A stretch of 64,000 bases of DNA from Nocardia coubleae NBRC 108252 (lineage in GTDB: Bacteria; Actinomycetota; Actinomycetes; Mycobacteriales; Mycobacteriaceae), in assembly GCF_001612805.1 (NCBI RefSeq), contig NZ_BDBD01000018.1, forward strand, positions 434,001 to 498,000, given 5' to 3'. Positions 43,424 to 53,485 of the stretch are shown here, piece after piece. Each line of letters opens with the position of its first letter. Within the stretch, counting starts at the first letter, position 1. The translations under genes and the position numbers were made by a program. The notes under the pieces were generated by a model. The model saw only the letters and a program-made list of their open reading frames with translations, did no database searches and was not told the DNA's origin.

Positions 43424-44794
43424 TCACCGGTAGTACGGGGTGGCCTGAACCCAGTGGAAGCCGCGCGAGACGACGGGGAACTGGTCGAGGTCGACCTGGT
43501 CGAGCCGCATCCGCACCTGGCGGCCGCCTAGCTTGCCCTCGAGGATCAGCTGATTCTCCTGTGGGCGAAGGTAGGTGAAGGACGCGATGGTCCACTGGTG
43601 GGTGGTGTCCTTGGACAAGGTGACGGTCTGCTTTCCGGTGTCGACGCGGGCGGGGAAGGACACCAGCGAATCGTCGAGGCGCTGGGCCGTCATGCCCTGT
43701 GGGATGTCGAAGATGATGCGGCGGAACCGTTCGGTCGCGTTCGGCAGGCCGGTTGCCGGTGCGTCGAGGTCGACCAGCGCGGGCACCTGCTCGCCGTCGA
43801 CCGAGTACTCGGTGACATTCCAGATGCCGTAGAGCGGCGACTTCGGCCGGGCATTGCCGTAGGTGTGCCAGCCGTCGTAGGCCTCGACCGCCGTGGCCAC
43901 GAGGAACCACAGCCCGAGCAGTGCCTGAGCACCGAGCATCAAGCGGTTGCCACGCGGTGAGGTGAGCAGGGTGGTCGGCGGGCTCGCTTCGACAGCACGG
44001 CCGAGCAGCGCCCGGACCAGACGTGCGAGATCAGGTGCCGCGAGAAACACTGCGTACAGCAGCAATTGGAGGGCGAACAGCTTCACCGGCACATCGAAGG
44101 TGAGGTTCATCAAGACCACTTGCAGCGCGACGATCACCGCGAGCACCGAGCCGAGCCCGGCGGTGAGCGGCAGGATCAGCAGCACCGCCGCCGTCACCTC
44201 GGCCGCCCCGAGCGCCATCTCGTACGGTTCCGACAGCGACGACTGCGCCCACAGCACGGCCATCGGGCTCATGTGCCCGAACGGTTCGACCAGCCGCTCC
44301 AGATTGAACGACATCTGGGTCGGCATCAGCTTGATCATCCCGTACAGCATCAGCGCGCTCACCAGCGTGAACCGCACCAGCAACCGGAACCAGCCGTACA
44401 GGCGGGCATAGTCGGGGCGCCGCCGGTCGAGTACCGACCACACCGCGGTCACCGGAACCGCGACCAGGATCAGGGTGAGGACGCTGATCCACTTGGCGGC
44501 TGTGTCGCCACTACCGGTGACCGTGTAGTCGACCCGGACATCGAAGAGCTGGGCGCCCACCCAGTCCGTGAGCGGATGCAGCGCAGTCCATTTGCCGATC
44601 TCGGCCACCACCTGCTGCGGTAGTCCGAGAGTGCGCAGCAGCGCGTGCAGCAACCACGCACCGGCCATCCCGATTCCCACGGTGACGAACGTGAACCGGA
44701 ACAGCACCCGGACGGCCGGATGCCACCCCCGCTCCTGCGGCTCCTCATGACCGGCCGACTCCACCGGCGGTCGAGCCAGCACCTGCGTACCCAT
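43424..44794 (-). CDS. DoxX-like integral membrane protein
   Basis: A 456-residue multi-spanning membrane protein. Segments at roughly 30-52, 105-125, 137-160, 190-205, 208-228, 232-250 and 280-298 are hydrophobic, with DoxX-like SEPYEMALGAAEVTAAVLLILPLTAGLGSVLAVI. The last 150 residues (after SPLYGIWNVTEYSVDG) are a soluble beta-rich domain predicted outside or inside by topology. ATG 44794 has AGAGGAGA upstream. Function unknown; DoxX-type proteins occur in redox and membrane-stress contexts. Confidence 0.75.
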   Translation of the reverse strand: MGTQVLARPPVESAGHEEPQERGWHPAVRVLFRFTFVTVGIGMAGAWLLHALLRTLGLPQQVVAEIGKWTALHPLTDWVGAQLFDVRVDYTVTGSGDTAAKWISVLTLILVAVPVTAVWSVLDRRRPDYARLYGWFRLLVRFTLVSALMLYGMIKLMPTQMSFNLERLVEPFGHMSPMAVLWAQSSLSEPYEMALGAAEVTAAVLLILPLTAGLGSVLAVIVALQVVLMNLTFDVPVKLFALQLLLYAVFLAAPDLARLVRALLGRAVEASPPTTLLTSPRGNRLMLGAQALLGLWFLVATAVEAYDGWHTYGNARPKSPLYGIWNVTEYSVDGEQVPALVDLDAPATGLPNATERFRRIIFDIPQGMTAQRLDDSLVSFPARVDTGKQTVTLSKDTTHQWTIASFTYLRPQENQLILEGKLGGRQVRMRLDQVDLDQFPVVSRGFHWVQATPYYR

Positions 44795-44895
44795 CCCGGT
44801 CTCCTCTGCTCATGCCCTCGCCGGTGAGACGCTAAGGGAGCGGGCAGAACTGGGAAATCCGGCAAAACCGGTGCCCCGGAGTTCCGGGGGTCGCC

Positions 44896-45864
44896 TCAGG
44901 CCAGGCTCGGTCGGTCACCGAGCAGCGCGTGGACGGCGGCGCGTCCGAGGTCGAGGGCCTGGGTGAGCAGGGTGGTGTCGCGGGCGGCGCTGTCGACCGG
45001 CGGGGCGTCGGCAGGGGGATGCACCTGCAGTACCCGGTCGCCGAGTCCGGCCAGATAGGTGTCTTCCACCGCCTGCTGACCGGGTCGCGCCGACCAAGCG
45101 CGGAAGGCGCCGGGTGCGACCGCACGCAGATATCCGCCGCCGACCACCCGGTGCACCAGGGGAGCGGGCGGACGTAGCTCCCCGGTTCGTCGCGTGCGCA
45201 GGACGAGGGCGTGGGTGGCGCCCGCGCTCACCGCGCTCCGGATCGGCACGGTCTCGGAGAGGCCGCCGTCGAAATAACTGCGGCCTGCCAGCTCCACCGG
45301 CGGGCCCGCGAGCAACGGCAATCCCGCCGACGCGCGCAAAGCCGTGAGCAGCGTCGGCTTGTCGACGATGTACGGCGCGAGATCGACCGGCTGCCCGGTG
45401 CGGGTATCGGTGGCGATCGGATGGAAGCTGGTCGGATTGGCGAGGATCGCCGGGAAGTCCATCGGCTCGATCCCGTCGTACACCCGGTGCACCAGGTAGT
45501 GCAGATCGAAAACCGGTCGCCCGCGCACGATCCGCACCGGGTCGACCACTCGCCGCATGATGGTGCGATCCGTCCACGACCGCATCCCCGACGCGGCCCG
45601 CCCGCACAGCAGCCACGCCCCGTTGATCGCCCCCGCCGACGTGCCGTACACGGCATCGAACACCGTCGACAGCCCGAGCTCCTCGAGCGCCTGCACCATG
45701 CCGCTGGAATACACGCCCCGGCTGCCGCCGCCCTCGATCACCAGGGCGAGACGATGGCCGTCGTCGCGATGCCCGGCGGCCTGCCTGCCGCGAATCACCT
45801 CGGCGACCGGCACCGGATCCGGTGTGGCTGCGGAATCCGGTTCGATGTGCGCACTGCTGGTCAC
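44896..45864 (-). CDS. Patatin-like phospholipase
   Basis: A 322-residue patatin-fold serine hydrolase. GGGSRG at 45-50 is the oxyanion loop, GTSAG at 74-78 holds nucleophile Ser76, and YFDGGLSETVP contains the catalytic Asp (DGG). GTG 45864 follows a TAATGT -10-like element by seven bases; GTG codons upstream are alternatives. Similar to bacterial RssA/YjjU-type proteins. It could act on phospholipids or other acyl esters. Confidence 0.85.
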   Translation of the reverse strand: MTSSAHIEPDSAATPDPVPVAEVIRGRQAAGHRDDGHRLALVIEGGGSRGVYSSGMVQALEELGLSTVFDAVYGTSAGAINGAWLLCGRAASGMRSWTDRTIMRRVVDPVRIVRGRPVFDLHYLVHRVYDGIEPMDFPAILANPTSFHPIATDTRTGQPVDLAPYIVDKPTLLTALRASAGLPLLAGPPVELAGRSYFDGGLSETVPIRSAVSAGATHALVLRTRRTGELRPPAPLVHRVVGGGYLRAVAPGAFRAWSARPGQQAVEDTYLAGLGDRVLQVHPPADAPPVDSAARDTTLLTQALDLGRAAVHALLGDRPSLA

Positions 45865-45871
45865 CCGACCC

Positions 45872-45877
45872 ACATTA
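45872..45877 (-). promoter_or_regulatory. -10 element for leaderless patatin gene
   Basis: Minus-strand TAATGT, seven bases before GTG 45864; leaderless type. Confidence 0.45.
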
Positions 45878-45953
45878 CGACAGGCCACAGACACGGCGCC
45901 CGGCCGCGACCGCGATCTTCGCCGCCCGTTCACTCAGGGCAATCGCCCCTGAA

Positions 45954-45995
45954 CGCGAACGGACGCCGGTCTACAAAGACCGGCGTCCGTTCGCG
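45954..45995. terminator. 19-bp perfect hairpin terminator after accA3
   Basis: Arms 45954-45972 and 45977-45995 pair perfectly around ACAA. It lies 12 bases beyond the accA3 stop (46007). Confidence 0.9.
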
Positions 45996-46006
45996 AAAAT
46001 GTCGTC

Positions 46007-47806
46007 TTACTTGATCTCGGCCAGGACGGTGCCCTGGGTGATGGCGGCACCCGCCTCGACGGCCAGCCCGGTGACCACACCGGCCTTGTGCGCGTTGACC
46101 GGGTTCTCCATCTTCATGGCCTCGAGCACCACGATCAGGTCGCCCGCCTCGACGGTCTGACCCTCTTCGACGGCGACCTTCACCACGGTGCCCTGCATGG
46201 GCGCGGTGACCGCGTCACCGGACGCGGCACCGGCACCGCCGCCACCACGCTTGCGCGGCTTGGGCTTCTTGCGGACCACACCGTTACCGGCCGCACCGGC
46301 CGCGCCGCCACCGAGGGAGAACTGACCGGGCAGCGACACCTCGACGCGCCGGCCGCCGACCTCGACGACGACCTTCTGCCGGGGCAGTTCCTCGTCGTCG
46401 TCGGCCGGGGCACCGCCGCCGGTGTACGGCTCGACGGTGTTGTTCCACTCGTTTTCGATCCACTTGGTGTAGACGTCGAACTTCTCGCCGTCACCGATGA
46501 ACGCCGGGTCCTCGACGATCGCGCGGTGGAACGGGATGACCGTCGCCAGGCCCTCGACCTCGTACTCGGCCAGCGCGCGACGGGCGCGCTGCAGCGCCTG
46601 CTCGCGGTTCTCGCCGGTGACGATCAGCTTGGCCAGCATCGAGTCGAACTGACCGCCGATGACGCTGCCTGCCACCACACCGGAATCCACGCGCACGCCG
46701 GGGCCCGAGGGCTCGCGGTACACGTTGACCGGGCCGGGGGCGGGCAGGAAGCCGCGACCGGCGTCCTCACCGTTGATGCGGAACTCGAACGAGTGACCAC
46801 GCGGTGCGGGGTCCTCGGTGATGCTCAGCTCGTGGCCCTCGGCGATGCGGAACTGCTGGCGCACCAGGTCGATACCCGCGGTCTCCTCGGTGACCGGGTG
46901 CTCCACCTGCAGGCGGGTGTTCACCTCGAGGAACGACACGGTCTCACCCTGCACCAGATACTCCACGGTGCCCGCGCCGTAGTAGCCCGCCTCGCGGCAG
47001 ATGCGCTTGGCGGAGTCGTGGATCTTGGCGCGAACCTCGTCGGACAGGAACGGCGCCGGCGCCTCCTCGACGAGCTTCTGGAAGCGGCGCTGCAGCGAGC
47101 AGTCACGGGTACCGGCGACGACGACATTGCCGTGCTGGTCGGCGATGACCTGGGCCTCGACGTGGCGGGCCTTGTCCAGGTACTGCTCGACGAAGCACTC
47201 ACCACGGCCGAAGGCGGCGACGGCCTCACGGGTGGCCGACTCGAACAGCTCGGGGATCTCCTCGATGGTGTGGGCGACCTTCATGCCGCGGCCACCACCA
47301 CCGAAGGCCGCCTTGATCGCGACCGGGACGCCGTATTCCTTGGCGAACGCGACGACCTCGTCGGCGTTCTTGACCGGGTCCTTGGTGCCCGCGGCCATCG
47401 GGGCCTGCGCGCGCTCGGCGATGTGGCGGGCGGTGACCTTGTCACCCAGGTCGCGGATCGACTGCGGCGAGGGGCCGATCCAGATCAGCCCGGCGTCGAT
47501 GACGGCCTGGGCGAAGTCGGCGTTCTCGGAGAGGAAGCCGTAGCCGGGGTGGATCGCGTCGGCGCCGGACTTGGCGGCGGCGTCGAGGATCTTGTCGAAC
47601 ACGAGGTACGACTCGGCCGAGGTCTGGCCACCGAGGGCGAACGCCTCGTCGGCGAGCTTCACGAAGGGAGCGTCGGCATCGGGCTCGGCGTACACCGCGA
47701 CGCTGGTGATCCCCGCGTCCTTGGCAGCCCGGATCACGCGGACCGCGATCTCGCCGCGGTTAGCTACGAGTACCTTCGTGATCCGTGCGCTGGCATGGCT
47801 GGGCAC
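46007..47806 (-). CDS. accA3: Acyl-CoA carboxylase alpha subunit AccA3 (biotin carboxylase + BCCP)
   Basis: A 599-residue subunit that carboxylates its own biotin with ATP and bicarbonate for acetyl-/propionyl-CoA carboxylases and long-chain acyl carboxylase. Biotin carboxylase core has [13 protein letters not shown] (ATP loop), [14 protein letters not shown] and [11 protein letters not shown]. The C-terminal biotin carrier has EAMKMEN with biotinylated K565. GTG 47806 follows AGGAGGCTCA. BirA at 52617 loads the biotin, and AccD5/AccE5 at 50394-52493 complete the complex. A perfect terminator follows. Confidence 0.96.
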   Translation of the reverse strand: MPSHASARITKVLVANRGEIAVRVIRAAKDAGITSVAVYAEPDADAPFVKLADEAFALGGQTSAESYLVFDKILDAAAKSGADAIHPGYGFLSENADFAQAVIDAGLIWIGPSPQSIRDLGDKVTARHIAERAQAPMAAGTKDPVKNADEVVAFAKEYGVPVAIKAAFGGGGRGMKVAHTIEEIPELFESATREAVAAFGRGECFVEQYLDKARHVEAQVIADQHGNVVVAGTRDCSLQRRFQKLVEEAPAPFLSDEVRAKIHDSAKRICREAGYYGAGTVEYLVQGETVSFLEVNTRLQVEHPVTEETAGIDLVRQQFRIAEGHELSITEDPAPRGHSFEFRINGEDAGRGFLPAPGPVNVYREPSGPGVRVDSGVVAGSVIGGQFDSMLAKLIVTGENREQALQRARRALAEYEVEGLATVIPFHRAIVEDPAFIGDGEKFDVYTKWIENEWNNTVEPYTGGGAPADDDEELPRQKVVVEVGGRRVEVSLPGQFSLGGGAAGAAGNGVVRKKPKPRKRGGGGAGAASGDAVTAPMQGTVVKVAVEEGQTVEAGDLIVVLEAMKMENPVNAHKAGVVTGLAVEAGAAITQGTVLAEIK

Positions 47807-47991
47807 TGAGCCTCCTGTGTGCAATCTTTGGTCGCTTCGGACGGGTCACCGTGTGGGCCCCGCGCCCGGTATCGACAACTTTCGTCTCGGGCGAGTGTAG
47901 GCAGTGTGCCAATTCGCCCCGAACTCGGCTAGCCCTACTGTTCAGTAGGTCGTAGGTCACACTACGCGGCGCGCCGACCTGTGAACCCGTT

Positions 47992-48873
47992 TCAATTCCG
48001 CTGATCGACGGTGCCCGGTTCGTCGCCCGCGGCGATCGGCAGGCGAACCGAGTTGCCCCATTCGATCCACGAACCGTCGTAATTGCGCACCGACCTGCGG
48101 CCGAGCAGGAAGGTCAGGACGAACCAGGTGTGGCTGGAGCGTTCGCCGACCCGGCTGTAGACCACGAGATCCTCGGCGGGCAGGGCGCCGTAGACCTCGT
48201 CGAGTTCGGCGCGCGAACGGAATCTTCCATCGGGTGAGCAGGCAAGTGTCCACGGGATGTTAACGGCGGTTGGCACATGGCCCGCCCGTTGCGTTTCCGG
48301 TTCCTTGTCGCCGCCGGACTCGCCCGCGTACTCCTGCGGCGAGCGCACGTCCACGAGCGGGCGGCCCAGCCGCGCGAGAACCTCCTCGCGGAACGCGCGG
48401 GCGGTCGTGTCGTCACGCTCGACCGCCGGGTAGTCGCTGCGCTCGGGGACAGGCGTCTCGAAGGTGGTGTCGCGTTCCTCGGAGATCCAGGCGTCGCGGC
48501 CGCCGTCGAGCAGGCGCACGTCCTCGTGGCCGAACAGGGTGAAGATCCAGGCGGTGTGCGCGGCTTGGGCATTGCCGCGATCGCCATAAATCACCACGGT
48601 GTCCTCGCGCCGGATACCCTTGGCGCGCATCAGTTCGGTGAATCGGTGACCATCGATGTAATCGCGGGTCACCGGGTCGCTCAGATCACCACGCCAATCG
48701 ATCTTGACCGCGCCGGGCACATGTCCGATGTCGTAGAGAAGAATGTCGTCGTTGGATTCGATGACCTTCACACCGGGCACCCCGATGTTTGCGGACAGCC
48801 ATTCGGTGGTTACCAATCGATGCGGGACTGCGTAGGAACCGTAGGCGGGGTGCGGATCCGGGGCGACGGGCAC
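47992..48873 (-). CDS. sseA: Thiosulfate sulfurtransferase-like protein SseA, catalytic Cys replaced by Ser
   Basis: A 293-residue two-domain rhodanese. [20 protein letters not shown] and [15 protein letters not shown] mark the N-terminal domain, [14 protein letters not shown] the C-terminal one. The active-site loop reads [15 protein letters not shown], with Ser (AGC, 48154-48156) at residue 240 where SseA has Cys (YCRIGERSSH). Without that Cys the normal persulfide cannot form, so classical transferase activity is doubtful. GTG 48873 with AAGGA seven bases upstream is preferred; GTG 48888 is an alternative. It is divergent from a Cys-rich HTH regulator, and no SufE-like gene follows. Confidence 0.88.
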   Translation of the reverse strand: MPVAPDPHPAYGSYAVPHRLVTTEWLSANIGVPGVKVIESNDDILLYDIGHVPGAVKIDWRGDLSDPVTRDYIDGHRFTELMRAKGIRREDTVVIYGDRGNAQAAHTAWIFTLFGHEDVRLLDGGRDAWISEERDTTFETPVPERSDYPAVERDDTTARAFREEVLARLGRPLVDVRSPQEYAGESGGDKEPETQRAGHVPTAVNIPWTLACSPDGRFRSRAELDEVYGALPAEDLVVYSRVGERSSHTWFVLTFLLGRRSVRNYDGSWIEWGNSVRLPIAAGDEPGTVDQRN

Positions 48874-49023
48874 AGTGTGGTCCTTCACGCGAGAGTTGGG
48901 CGGGTGCGGCAGTGTCGAGGCCGTAGCCGATGGTATGTCTGTGGTGGCACATCACGAATCGACGCAATGGGCGAATAAAGCGCAGAGCTGTCCGATAAAG
49001 TCTCTGGAGAGGAGGGGTGAGCT

Positions 49024-49830
49024 ATGTCCGATTCATGGCCGCGACGGCGACTGCTCGCGATCCTACGTGGCGCCACCGAGCCCCTCGATGCCCAGGAACT
49101 GGCCCGCATCACCGGACAGCACGTCACCACCGTCCGTTTCCACCTCGACGTTCTCACCCGCGAATCGCTCGTGCGCCAGTTCCAGCAACCCCCGCGCGGA
49201 CGTGGCCGACCTCGCATCGGTTATCGCGCGGTGCAGCGGTCGGTCGGCTATCAGGAACTGGCCCAGGTGCTGGCCGACCACCTCGGACCCGACCCGCTGA
49301 GTCGCTCCGCCGCCGCCATCGAGGCGGGCCGCGCGTGGGGCCGTCGCATGGATATCGGCTCCCACCAGGTGGAAACTCTCGCCGACGCCCGTGACATCAC
49401 CATGTCGCTGATGTCGGAACTCGGCTTCGCGCCGGAGAAGGACCCGGTCGGCGAGACCGACGAGCACGTCGGGATCAATCTCACCGCCTGCCCGCTGCGC
49501 GAACTGGCCCGCTCACACGCCGAAGTGGTGTGCGGAGTGCACGTGGGTCTGATGCGCGAAGTGCTGGAACGCAACGGTGCGCGCGGCCGGGTGGAGGTGC
49601 GGCTGCACCCGTTCACCGAACCGGAACTGTGCCACGCCCGGCTCGAACTCACCCTCGGGGCGGAAGCCGTCGAGCACGCGGCCGAGGAGCACGGCGAGCG
49701 GCCCGCTCGGCCGGCGATCGGTGCGGACCAGGCCGCTCAGCGCACGATCACGCCGTCAGGACCGCGCGTCCCGCCACAGTTGCGTGACACCGACGCCGAC
49801 GTCTTCGAGCAGCCTGCGCAGCAGTGGTAG
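49024..49830 (+). CDS. HTH regulator with Cys/His-rich C-terminal part
   Basis: A 268-residue regulator. Residues 1-65 form a winged helix ([27 protein letters not shown]), with the basic wing [10 protein letters not shown]156-P, C170-xx-H173 and C203 stand in a pattern ([22 protein letters not shown]) like the SufR/ArsR-type proteins that bind an Fe-S cluster or metal. ATG 49024 follows GAGGAGGGGTGAGCT. It is divergent from the rhodanese gene, so it may regulate sulfur or Fe-S-related genes (inference). Its last 75 bases overlap the convergent maf gene. Confidence 0.78.
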   Translation: MSDSWPRRRLLAILRGATEPLDAQELARITGQHVTTVRFHLDVLTRESLVRQFQQPPRGRGRPRIGYRAVQRSVGYQELAQVLADHLGPDPLSRSAAAIEAGRAWGRRMDIGSHQVETLADARDITMSLMSELGFAPEKDPVGETDEHVGINLTACPLRELARSHAEVVCGVHVGLMREVLERNGARGRVEVRLHPFTEPELCHARLELTLGAEAVEHAAEEHGERPARPAIGADQAAQRTITPSGPRVPPQLRDTDADVFEQPAQQW

Positions 49831-50391
49831 CCCGATCCCGATGACACTCGACGGATCGCCCTCGATCCGGTCGACGAACCAGCCGCCGAGACCGTCGAGC
49901 GTGAACGCGCCCGCCACCTGAAGCGGCTCGCCGGTGGCGATGTAGGCCTCGAGTTCGTCCGGGCCGGGTTTGGCGAAATGCACGGTGGTGGAACTGCATT
50001 CGGCCGATTCGGCGACGACCTCGCCGTCGCGCAGGCGGAGCACGCAGTGACCGGTGAGCAGATCGGCGCTGCGCCCGGCCATGCTCGCCCAGCGCTCGCG
50101 CGCCACCTCGGGGGTGTGCGGTTTGCCTTGCAGCCGCCCGTCGACGAGCAGCATGGAATCGCAGCCGACGACGACACAGTCGGCGGCGAGTTCGGGAATG
50201 GAGCCCGCCACGTCGAGCGCCTTGGCACGGGCCAGGGCGACAACGACATCGTCGGCGGGCGTATCAGCGGGAAGCGCGGCCGAGACCGCGTCCTCGTCCA
50301 CGCCGGAGACGCGGACGACGGGATCGATACCCGCCGTCCGGAGCACCCCGAGCCGGGCGGGGGACGCGGAGGCCAAGACCAGCCGGGTCAC
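49756..50391 (-). CDS. maf: Nucleoside triphosphate pyrophosphatase, Maf/YhdE family
   Basis: A 211-residue house-cleaning pyrophosphatase. [16 protein letters not shown] gives the Maf N-terminal loop; [16 protein letters not shown] and [26 protein letters not shown] are the other two signatures. It removes non-canonical dNTPs (dTTP/UTP or m5 forms in relatives). The C-terminal overlap with the HTH gene is unusual. It ends two bases from accE5. Confidence 0.93.
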   Translation of the reverse strand: MTRLVLASASPARLGVLRTAGIDPVVRVSGVDEDAVSAALPADTPADDVVVALARAKALDVAGSIPELAADCVVVGCDSMLLVDGRLQGKPHTPEVARERWASMAGRSADLLTGHCVLRLRDGEVVAESAECSSTTVHFAKPGPDELEAYIATGEPLQVAGAFTLDGLGGWFVDRIEGDPSSVIGIGLPLLRRLLEDVGVGVTQLWRDARS

Positions 50392-50393
50392 CC

Positions 50394-50723
50394 TCAGCGC
50401 AGGTGCGACAGCAGCGGGTACACGTACGGCGAGAACGGGGACGAACCCCGGTGCATCAGCGTCGCCTGACCCCAGCCGTCGACCGGCTGCGGAGCGGTCG
50501 GCGCCGGCGCACTCGCGGCGGCGGCACTGAACACCGCGACCAGCGCGGCGACGTCCTCGTCGGTGGGCGAGCCCTTGAGAATGCGCAACAGCGGCTCACC
50601 GGCGGGTTCCGCCGGGGCCTCGGTCAGCGTGTCGGTAGACAGTTCGACCTCGTCGACGAGTGGTTCGACAGCGAGCTCGAGCTCGGCGGCGGTCAGCACG
50701 TCTTCTTCTGCCACAGTGGTCAC
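50394..50723 (-). CDS. accE5: Acyl-CoA carboxylase epsilon subunit AccE5
   Basis: A 109-residue small subunit of the actinobacterial AccD5 complex. [27 protein letters not shown] is the family core, and the C-terminal [28 protein letters not shown] is a hallmark of these proteins. It tightens AccA3-AccD5 association in related species. GTG 50723. It is 129 bases from accD5 and two from maf, on the same strand. Confidence 0.9.
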   Translation of the reverse strand: MTTVAEEDVLTAAELELAVEPLVDEVELSTDTLTEAPAEPAGEPLLRILKGSPTDEDVAALVAVFSAAAASAPAPTAPQPVDGWGQATLMHRGSSPFSPYVYPLLSHLR

Positions 50724-50852
50724 AGTGCCAGATCCTTCCTGCGCGTACTTCGGTTCACGGCGCGGTGTCCGCGATCATTCCCGGTGCAACAGCGCCGGGC
50801 AATAGTTGATTTCCCCAACAAGTGTGCGCGGCACACGAGGAATATCGCGTTT

Positions 50853-52493
50853 TCAGAGCGGAATGTTGCCGTGTTTCTTGGGGGGAAGGGTCACCATTTT
50901 GCGTTCGAGCAGTCGCAGCGCCGACACGATCTGGCCTCGCGTGTGCGACGGCGGGATGACCGCGTCGACGTAGCCACGCTCGGCGGCCACGTACGGGTTC
51001 ACGAGGGTGTCCTCGTACTCGTTCTGCAGCTCGAGGCGCAAAGCGTCGACGTCGGCGCCGTTCTGGGCGGCCTCTGCCAGCTGTTTGCGGTAGACGAAAC
51101 CGACGGCGCCCGAGGCGCCCATCACGGCGATCTGCGCGGTCGGCCACGCGAGGTTCACATCGGCACCCATGTGCTTGGAACCCATCACGTCGTAGGCACC
51201 GCCGTAAGCCTTGCGGGTGATGATCGTGATCTTGCCCACAGTGGCCTCGCCGTAGGCATAGAGCAGCTTGGCGCCGCGGCGGATGATGCCGTTGTATTCC
51301 TGGCCGGTGCCGGGCAGGAAGCCGGGCACGTCGACCAGGGTGATGATCGGGATGTTGAAGGCGTCGCAGGTGCGGACGAAGCGCGCGGCCTTCTCCGAGG
51401 CGTCGATGTCGAGGCAGCCGGCGAACTGGGTGGGCTGGTTGGCGACGATGCCGACGCTGCGCCCGTCGACCCGGCCGAAGCCGACGATGATGTTCATCGC
51501 GCGCTCGGCCTGCACCTCGAGGAACTCGTCGTCGTCGAGCAGACGACGGATGACCTCGTGCATGTCGTAGGGCTGGTTCGGCGAATCCGGGATGATCGTG
51601 TCGAGCTCGAGGTCTTCCTCGGTGAGCGAGTCCTCGATGGCGCCGAAGATCGGGTCGGTCGGCTCGGTGCGCGGTGCCTCGGCGCGGTTGTTGCTCGGCA
51701 GGTAGCTCAGCAGGTCCTTGACGTAGTCCAGCGCGTCCTGCTCGCCGGAGGCCACGTAGTGGGCGACGCCGGACTTCACCATGTGGGTGTGCGCGCCGCC
51801 GAGGTCTTCCATGCTGACCTCTTCACCGGTGACGGTCTTGATCACGTCGGGACCGGTGACGAACATCTGCGAGGTCTGATCGACCATCACCACGAAGTCG
51901 GTGAGCGCGGGGGAATACACGTGCCCACCGGCGGCGGCACCCATGATCAGCGAGATCTGCGGGATCACGCCGGAGGCCTGCACGTTGCGGTGGAAGATCT
52001 CGCCGTAGAGGCCGAGGGAGACGACGCCCTCCTGGATGCGCGCGCCCGCGCCCTCGTTGATGCCGACCAGCGGACGGCCGGTCTTGATGGCCAGGTCCAT
52101 CACCTTGACGATCTTCTCGCCGTAGACCTCGCCGAGGGAGCCACCGAAGACGGTGACGTCCTGGGAGAACAGGCACACGTCGCGGCCGTCGATGGTGCCG
52201 TAACCGGTGACCACGCCGTCGCCGGTGGGACGGTTGTTCTCCAGCCCGAAGTTCACGCTGCGGTGCTTGGCCAGGGCGTCGAGCTCGACGAAGGAGCCCT
52301 CGTCGACCAGTGCGAGGATGCGCTCGCGGGCGGTCATCTTGCCCTTGGCGTGCACCTTGTCGACGGCGGCCTCACCCATCGGGTGTTGCGCTTCTTCCAG
52401 CCGATTCCGCAGATCAGCCAGCTTCCCGGCGGTGGTGTGGATGTCGGGGGCGCCCGCCGATTCCGACGCGGGCTGCTGCTGGACACTCGTCAT
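50853..52493 (-). CDS. accD5: Acyl-CoA carboxylase beta subunit AccD5 (carboxyltransferase)
   Basis: A 546-residue carboxyltransferase that moves carboxyl from AccA3-bound biotin to propionyl-CoA or acetyl-CoA. [20 protein letters not shown] and [16 protein letters not shown] (N-half) and [22 protein letters not shown] and [22 protein letters not shown] (C-half) are standard. Substrate acyl chain specificity sits at the ASp/Ile near GFLPGT; not judged here. Followed by accE5. ATG 52493. Confidence 0.95.
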   Translation of the reverse strand: MTSVQQQPASESAGAPDIHTTAGKLADLRNRLEEAQHPMGEAAVDKVHAKGKMTARERILALVDEGSFVELDALAKHRSVNFGLENNRPTGDGVVTGYGTIDGRDVCLFSQDVTVFGGSLGEVYGEKIVKVMDLAIKTGRPLVGINEGAGARIQEGVVSLGLYGEIFHRNVQASGVIPQISLIMGAAAGGHVYSPALTDFVVMVDQTSQMFVTGPDVIKTVTGEEVSMEDLGGAHTHMVKSGVAHYVASGEQDALDYVKDLLSYLPSNNRAEAPRTEPTDPIFGAIEDSLTEEDLELDTIIPDSPNQPYDMHEVIRRLLDDDEFLEVQAERAMNIIVGFGRVDGRSVGIVANQPTQFAGCLDIDASEKAARFVRTCDAFNIPIITLVDVPGFLPGTGQEYNGIIRRGAKLLYAYGEATVGKITIITRKAYGGAYDVMGSKHMGADVNLAWPTAQIAVMGASGAVGFVYRKQLAEAAQNGADVDALRLELQNEYEDTLVNPYVAAERGYVDAVIPPSHTRGQIVSALRLLERKMVTLPPKKHGNIPL

Positions 52494-52603
52494 GGGTTGC
52501 GAGTGTAACGAGTGATACCGCCCCGCACTACGGCAGTGCGCCTACCGGCCAGTACAGAAACCGCAGCTAGGTGTGGTGATGCCCCATAGCACGCGGCGAC
52601 AGG

Positions 52604-52609
52604 TAGCGT
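52604..52609 (+). promoter_or_regulatory. -10 element for leaderless birA
   Basis: TAGCGT lies seven bases before ATG 52617; leaderless type. Confidence 0.45.
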
Positions 52610-52616
52610 GCCAGGA

Positions 52617-53414
52617 ATGAACAGGGCACCGATCGACGCGCACCGTCTGCGCAGCTCTCTCGTCTCCCCGGCACCGGTGTTCTTCGACCGGATCGATGTC
52701 GTCGAATCGACCGGTTCGACCAATGCCGATCTGGTGGCCCGCGCGGCCGATCCCGCTGTCGACCGGCAGGCACTGCTCGCCGAGGAGCAGGTCGCCGGAC
52801 GCGGTCGACACGCCCGCGAGTGGGTGAGCCCGCCGCGGGCGCAGATCTCGCTGTCGATCCTGGTCCGGTTGCCGGGGATCGACCCGGTGGCGCTGGGCTG
52901 GTTGCCGTTGCTCACCGGTATCGCGGTGGTCGACGCGCTGCGTGGCATCGCGGGTCTTTCGCCGGAATTGAAGTGGCCCAACGACGTTCTGCTCGACAAT
53001 CGCAAGCTCGCGGGCATCCTCGCCGAGGTCGCCGCCACCGGCATCGCGCCAGCCGTGGTGGTCGGTGTCGGCCTCAATGTCGACCTGGACGAGTCGGAAC
53101 TGCCTGTGCCGCATGCGACTTCGCTCGTGTTGGCCGGTGCGCAGACCACCGATCGCACCGCGCTCGCCGCCGCGATCCTCAGCGAATTCGCCCGCCGGTT
53201 CACCGATTGGGAGCGGGCGGGGTGGGCCACCGACGAACTCGCGGCGGCCTACCGCGAGCGTTGCGCGACCATCGGGGTGAACGTGCGGGCAGAGCTGCCG
53301 GGTGGGAAGGTGCTCACCGGTGTGGCCACCGGGGTAGACGCCACCGGGCGACTGCTGATCGGCGACGAAGCGGTGTCGGCGGGAGATGTGACCCACCTGC
53401 GCGGGCAGTACTGA
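52617..53414 (+). CDS. birA: Biotin-[acetyl-CoA-carboxylase] ligase
   Basis: A 265-residue biotin protein ligase. It has VVESTGSTNADL, GRGRHAREWVSPPRAQISLSIL (the biotinyl-AMP loop GRGRxxR) and KWPNDVLLDNRKLAGIL. There is no N-terminal DNA-binding helix-turn-helix, so it is the monofunctional class. It attaches biotin to AccA3 and sits divergent from accD5, so supply and demand are linked. ATG 52617; a GTG three codons upstream is an alternative. Confidence 0.93.
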   Translation: MNRAPIDAHRLRSSLVSPAPVFFDRIDVVESTGSTNADLVARAADPAVDRQALLAEEQVAGRGRHAREWVSPPRAQISLSILVRLPGIDPVALGWLPLLTGIAVVDALRGIAGLSPELKWPNDVLLDNRKLAGILAEVAATGIAPAVVVGVGLNVDLDESELPVPHATSLVLAGAQTTDRTALAAAILSEFARRFTDWERAGWATDELAAAYRERCATIGVNVRAELPGGKVLTGVATGVDATGRLLIGDEAVSAGDVTHLRGQY

Positions 53415-53436
53415 CCGCGACGCGTTCGCGGCCGCC

Positions 53437-53469
53437 GGTCAGGCGCTGTGGTCGTCACGACGCCTGACC
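53437..53469. terminator. 9-bp inverted repeat between birA and the desaturase gene
   Basis: Arms 53437-53445 and 53461-53469 (GGTCAGGCG/CGCCTGACC) around a 15-base loop lie between convergent stops; possible bidirectional terminator. Confidence 0.45.
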
Positions 53470-53485
53470 GAACGGCCGCTGCCGA

